Assembly (NCBI GenBank): GCA_019400425.1
Contig: JAFREE010000067.1
Span: 60,163 to 124,162, forward strand
Direction of reading: 5' to 3'
Source: Hymenochaete sp. R1
Taxonomy: Eukaryota > Basidiomycota > Agaricomycetes > Hymenochaetales > Hymenochaetaceae
Length of the DNA stretch: 64,000 nt
This document shows positions 1 to 11,435 of this stretch, piece after piece (within the stretch, counting starts at the first letter, position 1; every line of letters begins with the position of its first letter). The notes beneath the pieces are model-generated. The model was given only the letters and a program-made list of their open reading frames with translations, was not told the origin of the DNA and made no database searches. Made by a program: the position numbers and the translations under genes.

Positions 1-168
1 GACGACGATTCATTGGAGCTTGTAGAGGTTTCAGACTCGGAAAGAGCCCCGTCTCAAAGCGCGGGCAGCAACATTGAGAACAACTGGTCCATTGTTGATA
101 TCGGTTCTGACGATTTCGAAAGCATACGTTTGACCGACCATCGAAGTCTATTAATCCGCGACTCGTAG
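1..168 (+). CDS. 3' end of an unrecognised protein gene (partial)
   Basis: An open frame enters the window at base 1 and stops at TAG 166-168. It encodes 55 residues rich in Ser and Asp (it starts DDDSLELVEVSDSE). The composition looks like a disordered C-terminus and no domain is visible. The stop may instead lie inside a short intron. If bases 128-168 (GTTTGA to CGTAG, 41 nt) were removed, the frame would continue as a charged Arg/Glu-rich tail to a stop near 380. That intron would be shorter than any other in this window, so I prefer the simple stop. The function cannot be told. Confidence 0.45.
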   Translation, partial: DDDSLELVEVSDSERAPSQSAGSNIENNWSIVDIGSDDFESIRLTDHRSLLIRDS

Positions 169-380
169 CCTCTTATCCGGACTTTCGTCCTCCGAGTCCG
201 CGGTCCCGGAGGAATGACGAGGGCCACTCCGAGCGGCCCATAAATGCGTCCATACCATCCAGACGAGAGTGCGGATTGGGGCCGGAGTTGGAGTCAGAGG
301 AAGGGAGATCGCAAGACGAAGGTGCGGGCGCTGAGAAAAAGGAGGCGCGCTCGAAAACTAATAAGGCTTGCGGCGAGTAG

Positions 381-979
381 GAGAAGTCGGTCGAACCTGG
401 GCAAATCGACCGCGCAACGCGAAGCGGAAGAAGCGAACGCACGAAGAAAAGTACTCGTATTATGAACGTACCGCGCGCGACGGGCTCCATGCAAAAGTAG
501 TAGTACAGCCTACCTACACATATTTATTCTTTGGTATTATTAAGTTCTGTTTCAGACTATCTCCGTCTTCACAGATTTCGATGGATGTGATCACGCTGCA
601 GAAGAAGGGCATATGCAAGTGACTTAAGCAAATTTTTGGAGGCGACCCGGGAGGACTGCATCGGTTGGGAGATACTTTATAATGCGGTGTGTAAAATCAA
701 TATCGTGGAAAAAGATAATTATTATTGTCTTGGGTCTCTGCTTTGTTTCTGCATACATTTTTATTCTTCGACCACTGGCATTACAATTCTATTCGATGTT
801 CCCATTTTTAATAGCTTTCGCCGACTCTTCCGAAGCGGCACAGGATGTGACTATCATACCACCCACCTACAGAGTACAACTGCAATAATAAACGCCAAGA
901 AACATACAACATACAACATGCAGCATACAAGCACCCCACTTCCACCCTCTAAAGTTTAACGTATGCACTGAAGTCGAAT
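381..979. other. intergenic region between two converging genes
   Basis: This stretch lies between the 3' end of the left-edge gene (+) and the 3' end of SQS1 (-). It holds only short overlapping frames without splice or domain support. It probably contains the two 3' untranslated regions; I see nothing else in it. Confidence 0.6.
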
Positions 980-3900
980 CTATTTCGTCGCCCCCAACCC
1001 AAGCTTCGTATTCTTAATAATCGCCGTCAAAGGCACGTCCAACCCACCCTTTGCAGCCCCAATCCTCTCCCCCTCGGCCCAGCCCATTCCCGCCAACATC
1101 CTAAAACCGACATTCGCTTCTCCAATCTTCGGTGCTGCCCTCCCTACCTCGTCGCCCTCCTTTTGTTTTAAACCCGGCCCACCTCCTCCACCAGCCTTTC
1201 CACCACCCCGTCCGCCTTTCTCCCGATTCCAAGGCCGCGTGAACCCCGTCTCACCCGCATCCCTCAAAATCCTTCCTAGCTTTCTCTCGTTGACGCCAAC
1301 CCCACTTCGACTCGTCTTGCTCAGCATCGTGAACCTTGACTCGCCCTTCCCATGACTCTTGCTTTTCAATTTGAAACAGTCCGCCACCTCGTGCACCCTC
1401 TTCCTCGACTCCCTGTCCATCGGCGGGAGCGTGAGCGGTCGCGTATTCGAAAGGTCGGCGAGGTACGTTCGGATTTGGGAGACGAGAGCTGGGATGGTGG
1501 GAGCTGGGTCGACGGGGCCGTCGCCGTCATCTGAGTTACGTCCCTTGCGGGTTTCCGCGTGCCGGAGGGCGGTGAGGACGTCTTTTCGGCCTTTTTTGCC
1601 GCTATTGTGCGGTGCAAAAGGATCGAGGGCTGCTTTTTGGCGGTCGAGGGCGCGTTTGCGTTTATTCTCGGCTTTCTTTGCGCGGTCGTTCTCCCACTGG
1701 GCACGTAGTTCAGGTGGAAGACCGGATCCAAAGTCTTTTCCTATTTTTTTTAGCATAAGGAGTATATTTGAATGTTCCGAACCTTGAATACGTACTGCGC
1801 TTCGCCGGTACGGAGTCAAAGTCACCATCACGAATAGATTTGAACAAAGCTTTCTTCGCTTTACGATCCCGGCCATGGAGAATATGAGAGTTATCATCCA
1901 ATAAAGACTGTTTCAATCATGAAGTTCAGGTCTTGGAAATCGATGGTCCATTTAATTACTCACCTGGATAGTAGCAAGGTAATCGTCGTCGTCTTCCTCC
2001 CAAGTGAAAAAATCGTCAAAGTCATCCCGGTCATCTTCATCTTCATCGTCGTCATCCTCCGACTCTGATACCTCTGCCCGTCCATTTCTGTATCCCAGTT
2101 TTGACATCCTAGCCTGAAATAGTCCGCCTGGAGAACCTTCCAATGTTGCGAAAGCGTTTTCTTTCATCTTTCCCTTGGCGTTCTGCCTGACTTTGTTCAA
2201 GCGGGCCTGGAAATTGCGCCGAGGGGTCTCTTCTTCATCCGACGAAATCTCGTCCTCTTCGTCCTCTTCCTCATCATCGATAACCCCATCTTCCATCGCC
2301 CCCAGTAGCGAATTCAACTCTGCCTGAAAAACTGCCTCAACTTCGCTATCCTGGCCTTCACTCTCATCCTCGCTCGTGCCTTCTTCGTCGCTTTCTTCAT
2401 CTTCCTTTCGAAGCCGCTCCTCATCCTCGATATCGTCCATCGTCTTATGTTCCAACCCAGCAACGCTCATACTTTTCACGAAGCTTTGCATACCTTTCAT
2501 GTCAACATCAGGGTCGAGGTCCATGCCACCCAAACTGCTCGACACTTTCTCAATATCCGATTCGATGCTATGCTGGTTGGCTACTTGCTCCACTTCAACA
2601 TCGTCTTCATCCGAATCATCACCCCAATCGATGTCCGAACCTTCGCGTCTGTTCTCGGGCTTCTCGCCCTCGTGTAAGTGTCTCTCCTCTAACATTGCGC
2701 CATATGACCCAAAGGAGCCTCCGCCCTTACCCCCCGCTTTCCTAAGTTGCTTCCGGTTCAGCTTCGTAAGTCGTTTCCCACGTGGCGTCGCGCGATGGAT
2801 CATCTCACGATTCGCCTGTGCCGCTTTCGAGATACGCGAGAATGAGAACTTCATGTCATCAAAGGTTTTGGATGTTGAAGGCTGTGGTGACTCGTCTCTG
2901 GCGGAACCAGTGGTTGATAATTTGGTAGGACCAGGCAAAATGGTGCTGGTGATGTTTGGTGTTGCTTCTCTTGAGCGAGGATATAGAACCACGTCATCTT
3001 CGGGAGGAGCTACGCCGAGAGGTTCTCCTGATACGGGAGTCGCGTTATAGATGATAGTGTGTGGCTCCGAAGATTGGGAAGGGCCGGGATCCAAAAAGAA
3101 GTCCAAGGCGTCAGTTTCCCCATCACCGTCGCCAGCAGGCAGAGACTGGACTGCTGACTCATACGCAGTCGTATCAGAAGATGCGGAAATCGTAGGTTCG
3201 ACAGCGATTGGTTGTCGCCCAGGTACAGTTAGGGACTCTATACGCTCGTTACTCACCGGTAACGCTACCGTAGTTTGAGACGTCTGCATATTCTCGACCG
3301 CAGTAAACGCCGCCTCCTTCCTGACGACGTGGTGTGACACTGCAGAGATCGATTGCACCGACGACTCTTCTTTCACAGTTCCACTGTGTGCCCCGGACAC
3401 ATTCTCAATGAATTGCCCGAGATTCCCGAAGTCTACACTTGTTATCGGAACAGAGTCGTCAACATCGAATAGCGAGTCATTCGGGTTGTGGAAAATGTTC
3501 TCTTGGGAACTTGACTCGGGCCTCTGGTGCGAAAAGATGCGCGTGATCTGGTCTGCTGTTGGAACATGATCTTCTGGTTCTGAGCAAAAAAAATAGGTAA
3601 GGAGGAGAAGTTGCGAGAACTTGAGGTAGCAAAGCGTACCTATGAAGGGTTCGACCTGTATTAGCTCCTCTCGTTCCTCGAAAAGTACAGGCGTAATTTG
3701 AGCCGGAACGAAGTTAATAGGTCGCAAAAAAGGCCTATCATTGGCTAGTAGGTCTGCAAGAGGGACATTCGGGTTGAACTTGGAGCCCAATCCAGCACCG
3801 CGCCTTCGACTGAACGAAACAGGCGTCTCTGATCTGGAGTCACCCTCAAGCCTCGGTGGCGGCGGTGGACGAGAGGCATTAACAAAGGTCTTGTAGTTGG

Positions 3901-4265
3901 GCGTAAAATTTCCTCGGTTTCCTCTTCCTCGCCCGCGATTAAAGTTGAAGTTGTTGCCTCTATATCCTCGCTGTGCAGGCACAGGCGAACCACGGACAGA
4001 CACTGAGTGAGTTCAATGATTCATTGCGCCAAAATTACGAAGTTCGTGAAACTTGTAAGCGGACACGATACACACCTTGCTGTTCTGAATAGATCTGTAT
4101 ATCGTTGTCAATCATATCAAGGTTGGTATATCTTGAGCGACCTGCGCCAGCTCCTCCACGAAAAGGGCCTTGGCCGCGCCCTCTGTCGTTGAATGCACCA
4201 CGGCCTCGAAAGTTCCCGCGTCCAAACGGTCGGCCACCTCTACCCCCATTGTTTCCTCGAGCCAT
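980..4265 (-). CDS. SQS1: SQS1-like G-patch and R3H protein, activator of the DEAH helicase Prp43
   Basis: Model: complement(join(980..1740,1796..1907,1964..3579,3640..4002,4076..4265)), 1,013 residues. The N-terminus is an RGG-type Gly/Arg repeat region, and the middle is long, acidic and probably disordered. The block LLDDNSHILHGRDRKAKK, typical of fungal Sqs1, is recovered only after splicing introns 1908-1963 and 1741-1795. An R3H domain lies near residues 870-907 (RKRVHEVADCFKLKSKS) and a C-terminal G-patch near 967-1011 (GFRMLAGMGWAEGERIG, then KLGLG). In yeast, Sqs1/Pfa1 uses its G-patch to stimulate Prp43 in ribosome maturation and spliceosome disassembly. The introns of 55-73 nt have clean GT/AG ends, and all five exons join in frame. 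The start is the ATG at 4265, just before the RGG region; an in-frame ATG at 4319 is also possible. The family is sure, the exact N-terminus less so. Confidence 0.9.
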
Positions 4266-5819
4266 ATGACTGTCCTTCCGAGCCTTTTGCGCAGGCTGTA
4301 GGGTGGTGTGTGGCGGCAAAAGGCAAAGGCAGGGTTGGATAACGAGTTGGGTGGGCCTTTGCAGGAGGCCTTACTTGAAACGACTGTCCATTTTAGGAAG
4401 GTGCTCACAGCCAGGTCCCGTTTCTTGAGTCTTTTCACCAAAACTGCCATGATCATGACGCAAGAACAGAACGTTGTGATATCCTATCCAACGATATAGA
4501 AATCTCTGGATTGGTTCAAGCTCTACTCGTTATGCTGAAGTGCGGTTGGCCGAAAGGGAAGAGACGACTCGAATCCTCTGCCTTCACTACTTCTTCCTTG
4601 CTTGTTCTCAGACTAACTGAAGACACTCAAGGCGACACTCGGCCACTCCCTTTTCCTCGTTCTTTGGCGCATTCCGCTCGCCAGCTGCATGGAGAAATCG
4701 GCCACACTGCGTGCTGATTGGTCCTCGGATTCCGACCCGTTTCATACTTAAATGGCGTGGGAACGGTAATTGGTGGGTGAAGCAGTGCGTCTCACTGGCA
4801 ATTGTGATCAACAAAGACCATTCCAGATCACGTTGACTTACTGAAAAGTTTGCTCTCAAGATACGCGAAAAAAATGACAGATCATTTTGGCAAGTGTATC
4901 CTTCTTCGATATTGTGTTGATTCTGCTAGTATGCTGTTTTCAGAGGTTTCCGGGGAATAGAAAGCGGCCTCGTTCATGCTTACTGTGAAACTCGACGAAC
5001 CTTCACTTTTTTTTCATTTTCATATTGGAATTTGTCGCTTAAATAACGGAATGTCGGGCGGGCGGGAGAGGCGGGGCAAACTCGCACGCTTCTCTCGCCT
5101 CCTCCCACTTATCACCGTGCTTCACCTCCATCATCACGAACGTTGAAGACTCGAGGCGCCCAAATGCGCTCAACGAGAAGCTGTCTTGAAGTGACTGTGT
5201 CCTAGGCAACCATATATTTGGCTCAGTGAAGCCTTGACGATTCTGCATCGGTGCACACTTCGACACTAGCAATTAAATAATCGACTACTGGCTTGGCTTC
5301 CTTTGTCCGAAAACTCCTTATAACGTGCTCCTAGTCGTCTTCTTTGCCCATATACTTCACCGACAAAGCTGTGCTTCTCCCGACTAATCATCTCTTACGA
5401 GTCGGGGCGCCCATTTATCCGCAGCCCAACGCTTGCACTAGTATGGGAACAATCAGCCCACGCCCTCCCACGAAAGTCATTCATCCTGCGCAGGGTGCGC
5501 CTCCCGACAACACATCAAAAGATGCATCGCAGCAAATGCACCCGCTTTATTGGCTCGTCGTGCGCACCAGGCGAGGCATTTTCTCACTACCTGATTCAGC
5601 ACCGTGTTTCATTTCCAAATGGCCGTTGTCGGCTCTACAGCCTTTTTACATTTCATACCCGATCTTGGAAATGAATAAATAGCATGCTGGAGCGGGCGTC
5701 TTGGTGTCAACAAGCCTTGCCTACTGCGCACCCCCCTTAACCTTACTTTACTTCCTTGCATACTTGCGCATTCAGAGTCACCTCCATCCTAACCAACCCA
5801 GACTCACCTCTCCAACAAA
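4266..5819. other. intergenic region, divergent promoters of SQS1 and the cupredoxin gene
   Basis: About 1.5 kb between divergently transcribed genes. The last 100 bases before the cupredoxin ATG are pyrimidine-rich on the plus strand and end CAACAAAATG, as is common in fungal leaders. Frames at 5039-5272 (-) and 5344-5682 (+) have no recognisable product and no splice context. I see no RNA gene or repeat. Confidence 0.6.
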
Positions 5820-6605
5820 ATGATCTCCACCGTTGTCTTCACTGGCCTCCTCGCTGCTAGCGCTGCCGTAGCCCAAAACGTCTTCACCGTTGACGTTGGA
5901 AACAGTGGCGTCAACTTCACCCCCAACCAACTCACCAGCGTAGCCCAAAACGACGTCATTCAATTCGTCTTCGGCGCCGCAGGACACTCTGTCACTCAGT
6001 CCACCGTAGATGACCCCTGTACGCCCGTCCAGGGCGGCTTCAACAGCGGCTTCTCGACCGGTAGCGGTGAGGTCTGGAACTTGACCGTCACCGACACCTC
6101 GAAGCGTAAGTATCATTCAGTCCTACTCGCGAGGAGGCCAAATGACTGATCTGCCTTTGTGCTTTTCGTGCTTAGCGATCTGGTTCTTCTGCGCTCAGAC
6201 CACCCCTGCTGTTCACTGTAACCATGGCATGGTGGGAGCCATCAACGCCAACTCTGACTCCTTTGGCTCTTTCTCCGCTGCCGCCGCATCAGGCACTCCT
6301 GTAAGCTCGGATTCTTCTCTTATCAGCCATCCCCTCAACAACGATGACTGACTCCAACGCTCTCTACTATCCAGCCTGCGTCCATCGCAGTCGCCCTCGC
6401 TGGTACCGGCGCCTCCGCCTCTGCCTCAATCACCTCCGCTACCGCCATCAGTGCTGCCTCTGCAAGCGGTTCTGGCTCTAGTTCGTCGGGTACGAGCACT
6501 GCGTCCGGCTCTGGCTCCTCAAGCTCCAGCGGTGCCATGCACTTTGCTGGCTTCGAGAGTCTCGGCGCTGGTGTCCTCGCTCTTGTTGGCGCCGCGCTTC
6601 TTTGA
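5820..6605 (+). CDS. secreted serine-rich cupredoxin, probably GPI-anchored
   Basis: Model: join(5820..6105,6176..6300,6375..6605), 213 residues. A signal peptide (about residues 1-19, cut near AVAQN) is followed by one plastocyanin-like domain. The likely type-1 copper ligands are His56 (AGHS), Cys101 (FFCAQ), His109 and Met114 (HCNHGM). This is the usual spacing in fungal extracellular serine-rich cupredoxins, and Cys67 and Cys110 may form a disulfide. After about residue 138 comes a Ser/Ala/Gly/Thr-rich stretch. The protein ends in a hydrophobic tail with no charged residues after it, which suggests a GPI anchor. The two introns (70 and 74 nt) have consensus ends. The likely role is as a copper-binding cell-wall or surface protein; in other fungi such proteins are linked to development and plant interaction. 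The substrate is unknown. Confidence 0.92.
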
Positions 6606-8295
6606 GGGTATTCAGACTTTATCGTTGTTTAGTGGTTTCTTAGAATCGGGTCACAGTTCAGGAGAACTCGTCAAGTTCTAGTTTTTTCCTGAGCTCTGAG
6701 CTCTAAACTTTGATTCTGTTTCCTCAGTGCCATCGCTTCGCCAATGAAACGAACTGTTGTAATGCCTTGCTACGTTTTTCCTTCTGTGGGACAATAGAGA
6801 TTGCTTTAGTAAATAGGGCTGCGTCGTAACCTCTATCTATGCGTGTAACTTATACAAAGCTACTCGAAAATCTGCAAGGTTGCTTTACTGTGTTACTTGT
6901 AGACTAAGAATGATATGAAGTATCAATCTCGCGCTCAACAAAAATACTACCAAACCAAGACAGATGTTCTAAAATTAGAACGCTTCCTTATTGAGCCAGT
7001 TGTGCTTGCTATAGCCGAATTGTCTCAATAACCGGTAGATGCTCATGTACCAGCACTATCTTAAACGATTTCCGACGCGGGGGCACGTTATATTTAATAT
7101 TAGTCATGTACCCTTCCGACCAAAAACTCTGTGATTCGATCTCAGCCAGGCAGATTCGAACATGAGTAGCCAATAGATCCAGCCCCAGCCCCAAATCATC
7201 ATTACGGCCATAAATAGATGGACGCACCAGCCCAAGCGACATCATGCCTGGCTGCGCTATCATGATCATGATCATGATTATATACTTATTTCCCAAAGCT
7301 ACGCTCGCAACTTGAAATCATGATGCATCGTGTAGGAACCAAAGGATCAAGTGTCTCCCGGATACGGTGATACAGACCACTGGCAGACCCTATCATATCA
7401 AGTGTTTATGCCCGTATTCAAGTTAGATCCTGCGGTAGGAGACAAGATGGCATCGATGCGAGATTGAACATACTCCTGGTATTGGTATCGCCTCAACTCG
7501 AAGAGCGATGGAAGCTACGCTTAACTTGAAAAAAAAAAACTGAACAAAGCGAGAGGAGAACCAAAGAAGGGGGGGTGGCTGATAAAAGATGAACACATTC
7601 AAACCTCAGACTGGGGCTTGTCAGTGAAGATGCTTCCGTGCTTCATAAGCAGAAAATGACAGAAGCTAAAAAATCAAGATAAGAAAAGACAGGGAAGCGT
7701 CCACTACCCACGACACAGAAATAACCCACGGCGACCGTAACGACGAGAGTCAAAACACGTTAAACTGTAAAAAAAGGCTAGCTGTGAGAACGACTTGAAC
7801 AAAGAAGACAGAAGGGATACGTAACTGTAACTAACGAAAAAAAAAAGAAGTCGATTGACACGATGATACCGGAACTGATTGGATGAGATGAGAGATGCTG
7901 AGTTGAGTTAAAATGGGCGCTCCGCAGTGTAAGGGGGAAAGGGTGAGAAGGACGAGCGAGCGAGTACAGGTACAGCGGTCGATAGTACGCGTCGCGTTGC
8001 AAATTACAATTGTCTGATAATACATTGTCATGGGAAAATGATTGGAGAGGAGGGGGGAGAACAGGAAAGATGGATAAGTGGTGGTTGATGATTGCAAGGC
8101 GGAAGACAAGGAAAGAAGGGGGAGGTTCAGGGACAGATACGATGCGGATGGGAATTGGGTATGTTAAGATATGAGTGAGGTTGGGTAGTAGTACAGTGTA
8201 CAACAGCCGGTGGACCCGGTCGGAAACAGAAAGGAACTGAGAGATCCAGAAACAAAAAAAGAAACCGAGTGCATCGAAAAAAAGAAAGGGTATAC
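6606..8295. other. intergenic region between converging cupredoxin and kinase genes
   Basis: About 1.7 kb lying 3' of both neighbours. It contains a short palindromic ATCATG repeat near 7258-7280 and an A-tract at 7530-7541. From about 7,680 to 8,290 the plus strand is strongly purine-rich. The frames on the minus strand across the purine-rich part are low-complexity Ser/Phe/Pro/Leu translations and are probably not genes. I see no RNA gene. Confidence 0.55.
7258..7280. repeat. short tandem ATCATG repeat
   Basis: About three and a half head-to-tail copies of the palindromic unit ATCATG/GATCAT. It is a simple repeat with no evident function. Confidence 0.8.
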
Positions 8296-9942
8296 TCAAT
8301 CCTCATCCCACCACCTCTTCACCGCAATGAAGTCCTCCCTCACTAAACGTCTCCTCCGATCAAACCTCTCCAAATACCCCTTCACCTTCCCCCGAAACGT
8401 CTCCCCACACCCGCCGACAAACCTCTCCGGAACCTCGTCCCGCATCTGCCACTGAGGTTCACAGTCCACCAACACACCTTGGTCAATACACACCAGCATC
8501 ACCCCAAAACTATACGCATCCGCCAGTCGAGCGTCGATGCACTCGCCGCGGAGCACCTCCGGCGCCGTGAACGGCCTCGTCCCCCGATGAATCTGCTCGA
8601 TCTTCCGGCGCTTCGCGTACCCTTGTCCTCCATCCCCATCCCCATCCCCGTCTCCGTCTCCGTCAAACTCATCACCATACGTATACGCCCCGCTCTTCGT
8701 CCGCGACAAGTGCGCGAACGGGTCGTCTGGCGCGTCGTGCGGAGGGAGAAGCTCCGAGTCTGCTGACACGGACCGCCCAAAGTCGAGGATCTTGAGCGTG
8801 TCGGAGTGCGTTACGTACACGTTCAGGAGCGAGAGGTCGCCGTGGCTGAGGCCAAAGCTGTGGAGGTGCGTCAGCCCGTCGAGGAGTTGGTTGTGGAAGT
8901 CGACCTTGCGTTCGGGTGTGAGGTTGTCTGAGGAGGAAGAGGCCGGGGGCGAGGACGAGGACGAGGAGGGGGAACGGATGACGTCGAGGAGGGTCCGGCC
9001 GTCGACGAATTCGAGGACCATACCAATACCTTCCAGGCAGCCCAGAAAGCCAACGATATTGCGATGCCGGCCGATAGTGGTATACACGCGCAGCTCAGCG
9101 AGGAACTGGGTCGTGACGTCCGACGCGTTCGTGCTAAGCTCCCCGTTCACCTCGAGCTGGACGACCTCGGGTTTCTTGACGATGCATTTGAACAGCTCGG
9201 ACGTGGACCCCGTCGCGAACGGGTTCAAGTGCGAAGTCGCGTTCGGAGGGGCGGAGTAGGCTGTTGGCGTCGGGAAGGAGAACAGTGCGGACGGGTGTCG
9301 GTCTGAGGGGTGAAAGACGTGTGGGGATGTCTGTGGTGACCTTCACGATTCATGCACGTTAGTATGAGTTATACGTATGGATGTATGCAGTAGAGAATTG
9401 TCAATGGGGACCACTCACGGTGTAGGCGACCGACTCCCTGGGTCAACGTCCGCATACGGTTGCGAAATCAGCTGGTGCGTCGTCTCATGGACATGATGCC
9501 CCACCACATTACCATTCACCGCCGTCTCCTCCCCCGACGAGAACGACTCCCTCCCTCTTTCCCTTTCCCCCGCACTTCCAATCGGCGTCGAGCTCCCCCC
9601 TACAGCCCCCATCCCCCCACCAGACGCCCTCTCCTCTTCTTCCTCGTCCATCTCTACCAGCCACCAATTCTTCTTACTCGTCAACGTCACCTTCTTCACA
9701 TTCAGCGCCGTGACCCCCTGTTGCTGCTGCTGTTGCTGCTGCTCTCTCCCGTATCCGTATCCAAAACTATGACTATGCCCGTGCCCGTGTCCGTGTCCGT
9801 GAACAGGAGACATATACCCCGGTACAGGCGTCCCGCTCCTCGGCGTCCTCGTCAAAGGCGTATTATAAGAAGTAGAAGCTACACTTGCGCTTGAAGCTGA
9901 TGAGCGCGATGTGCGCAGGGGCGGAAGTGAAGCACCATACAT
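8296..9942 (-). CDS. atypical protein-kinase-fold protein with disordered N-terminus
   Basis: Model: complement(join(8296..9340,9419..9942)), 522 residues, one 78-nt intron. The first 210 residues are Ser-, Gly- and Gln-rich, with a His-Gly repeat (HGHGHGHG) and a poly-Gln run. The kinase domain follows. The catalytic loop reads HGDLSLLN near residues 341-348 (canonical HRDLKxxN), DFG is intact near 361, and the activation segment ends RGTRPFTAPEVL. The glycine loop is poor (GSTSELFK), and where VAxK is expected the sequence reads VVQLEV, so the beta-3 lysine seems to be missing. HGDL-type kinases are common in Agaricomycetes, many of them divergent. The start was chosen at the ATG in CCACCATGT; a 107-codon frame beginning at 10186 overlaps it. 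The protein may be a pseudokinase or use another lysine. The target is unknown. Confidence 0.85.
8625..8665 (-). repeat. in-frame hexanucleotide repeat coding for Asp-Gly
   Basis: The repeat encodes about six Asp-Gly pairs inside the kinase domain, between the DFG motif and the APE motif. It is a likely site of length variation between strains. Confidence 0.75.
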
Positions 9943-11435
9943 GGTGGTCAGAAGCTGAAGGTCGAGAGAGGAGCTCCTTCTTCTTCGTTGTGCTCGGCGA
10001 CCTGGGCGGCGGATAGTGTGCGGGTGTGTGAATGGGGTTGGTGGTTGCTGCGGCGTTTGCGCACTTTGGCCCACAAAGTTCGAAGTTCAAGCTGCTCCTG
10101 TTGCTGTTGCTGTTCTTGGACGGACGGCTCCGGCTCCGGAACTCAGGGACGGAACGGACCACGTGCGTCGCCTGTTCCCGTGACATGATTGGAGGCGCAG
10201 ATCCGAGTCAGTGGATCCGCCACCTAACTTTGAACTCTTCCCTTAGAAAGAACTGACGACCAAGTTCCTCACTTTACGAGCAATACAATAGACGCCAACG
10301 CATTCAAAAATGTGATACAGACACAAACAAGAAGCACTGTATCACCAAGCCAGTACAAGTATACAGATCGACCCGCAAGTTCACAACAGCGATGTCATCC
10401 AAGCTCAAACCAATGCGCGGTGAAAAACAGAGAAAAATAGATAATAAACATTTCTTTCGTCTTCTTCCCGTCCTTGTTCACTCCATATCCATGATCATGA
10501 TAAAGTAAATCGAGGAAGAATATATATATAGAATATGTTCGGACGTGCGACGGGTAGGTTTGCTGACGTGTGAAGCGTGAAAAAGAAACTGAAAGTTGTG
10601 GAAGTGGAAGTAAACAGGAAATGGAGAGAAAAAAAAGTAAAGGTGAGGAAAGAAGATATTAGCTGTCTACGTCAGGGTCGGGAGTGTTATACGTATTCTT
10701 TGAAAGGAAAGGGAACAATGGAAACAAGGGGAAAAGAAATGAGCGGAGAGAAAGAAAGAAGAAAGAGAAAGGGAAGAAAAACGTTATGGAAATATACGGT
10801 AGATGACACAGAAGGAAGCCTGGTGGTAGTACAGATGTGGGACGTCGTAAGACTGTCGGACGGAGCGAACGTATCGGTGAATAAAAGAAAGGGGGAGTAG
10901 GAGGGGTGGAGGGAGGGGGATAACGATTCATGACGAATGAGATGAAAACGAATGGGAGGGAGGCAACGAAATCGAATGAATGTGAGGAAGTTAATTCGGG
11001 TTCGGGTTCGAGTAACTGCGCGGAAGAAAAAAGAAAAGCATGGGCATGAGACAAGTATTGAGTTTGTGAGTGAGATGTGTGTTAAGTGTCCGGAGGGTCG
11101 TGTAAAGGTCCGCAAGGGGGAGGTGACAAAAAAAAGTCAAGAAAAGCTGGCAGTACATCGAAATCGGAAATAAAAGTTTGGGTGATGGACAACGAAGGTA
11201 AGAGAAGGAAGTGTCCATGAAAGCTTATATTCCTTTTATTCTCACAATGGCATGGGTTTAGTTGGGATGGATTTTGAAGAATTGAGGAGAAAAGCGTTGA
11301 AGGAATTGATGCGGGAATCTCGAGGGGAAAAGATCGGAAGGTCTGCCAGCGTACTTAACTATCACCTGCGTACTAGTGCGGCCCCGAAGAACCATTCACT
11401 TAAAACCTATACGGCACCAACGCTCATCCTGATTT
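9943..11435. other. kinase leader and intergenic region, with a long purine-rich tract
   Basis: The kinase promoter lies here, downstream of the alpha-crystallin gene on the same strand. From about 10,570 to 10,920 the plus strand is unusually purine-rich. It is therefore CT-rich on the transcribed strand of the kinase, as in many fungal promoters and leaders. The translated frames in this tract are low-complexity and I reject them as genes. Confidence 0.6.

Noticed and set aside
4112..4456. Possible extra first exon of SQS1 beginning MIMAVLVKRL
   Set aside because: The only good donor joins out of frame with the RGG exon.
7778..8299. 173-codon hydrophobic frame after the kinase
   Set aside because: It starts in the kinase 3' end, lies in a CT-rich stretch and has no plausible membrane-protein pattern beyond Phe/Leu bias.
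10659..11218. Several overlapping frames on the minus strand
   Set aside because: They translate a purine/pyrimidine-biased tract into Ser/Phe/Pro/Leu repeats. No gene signature.
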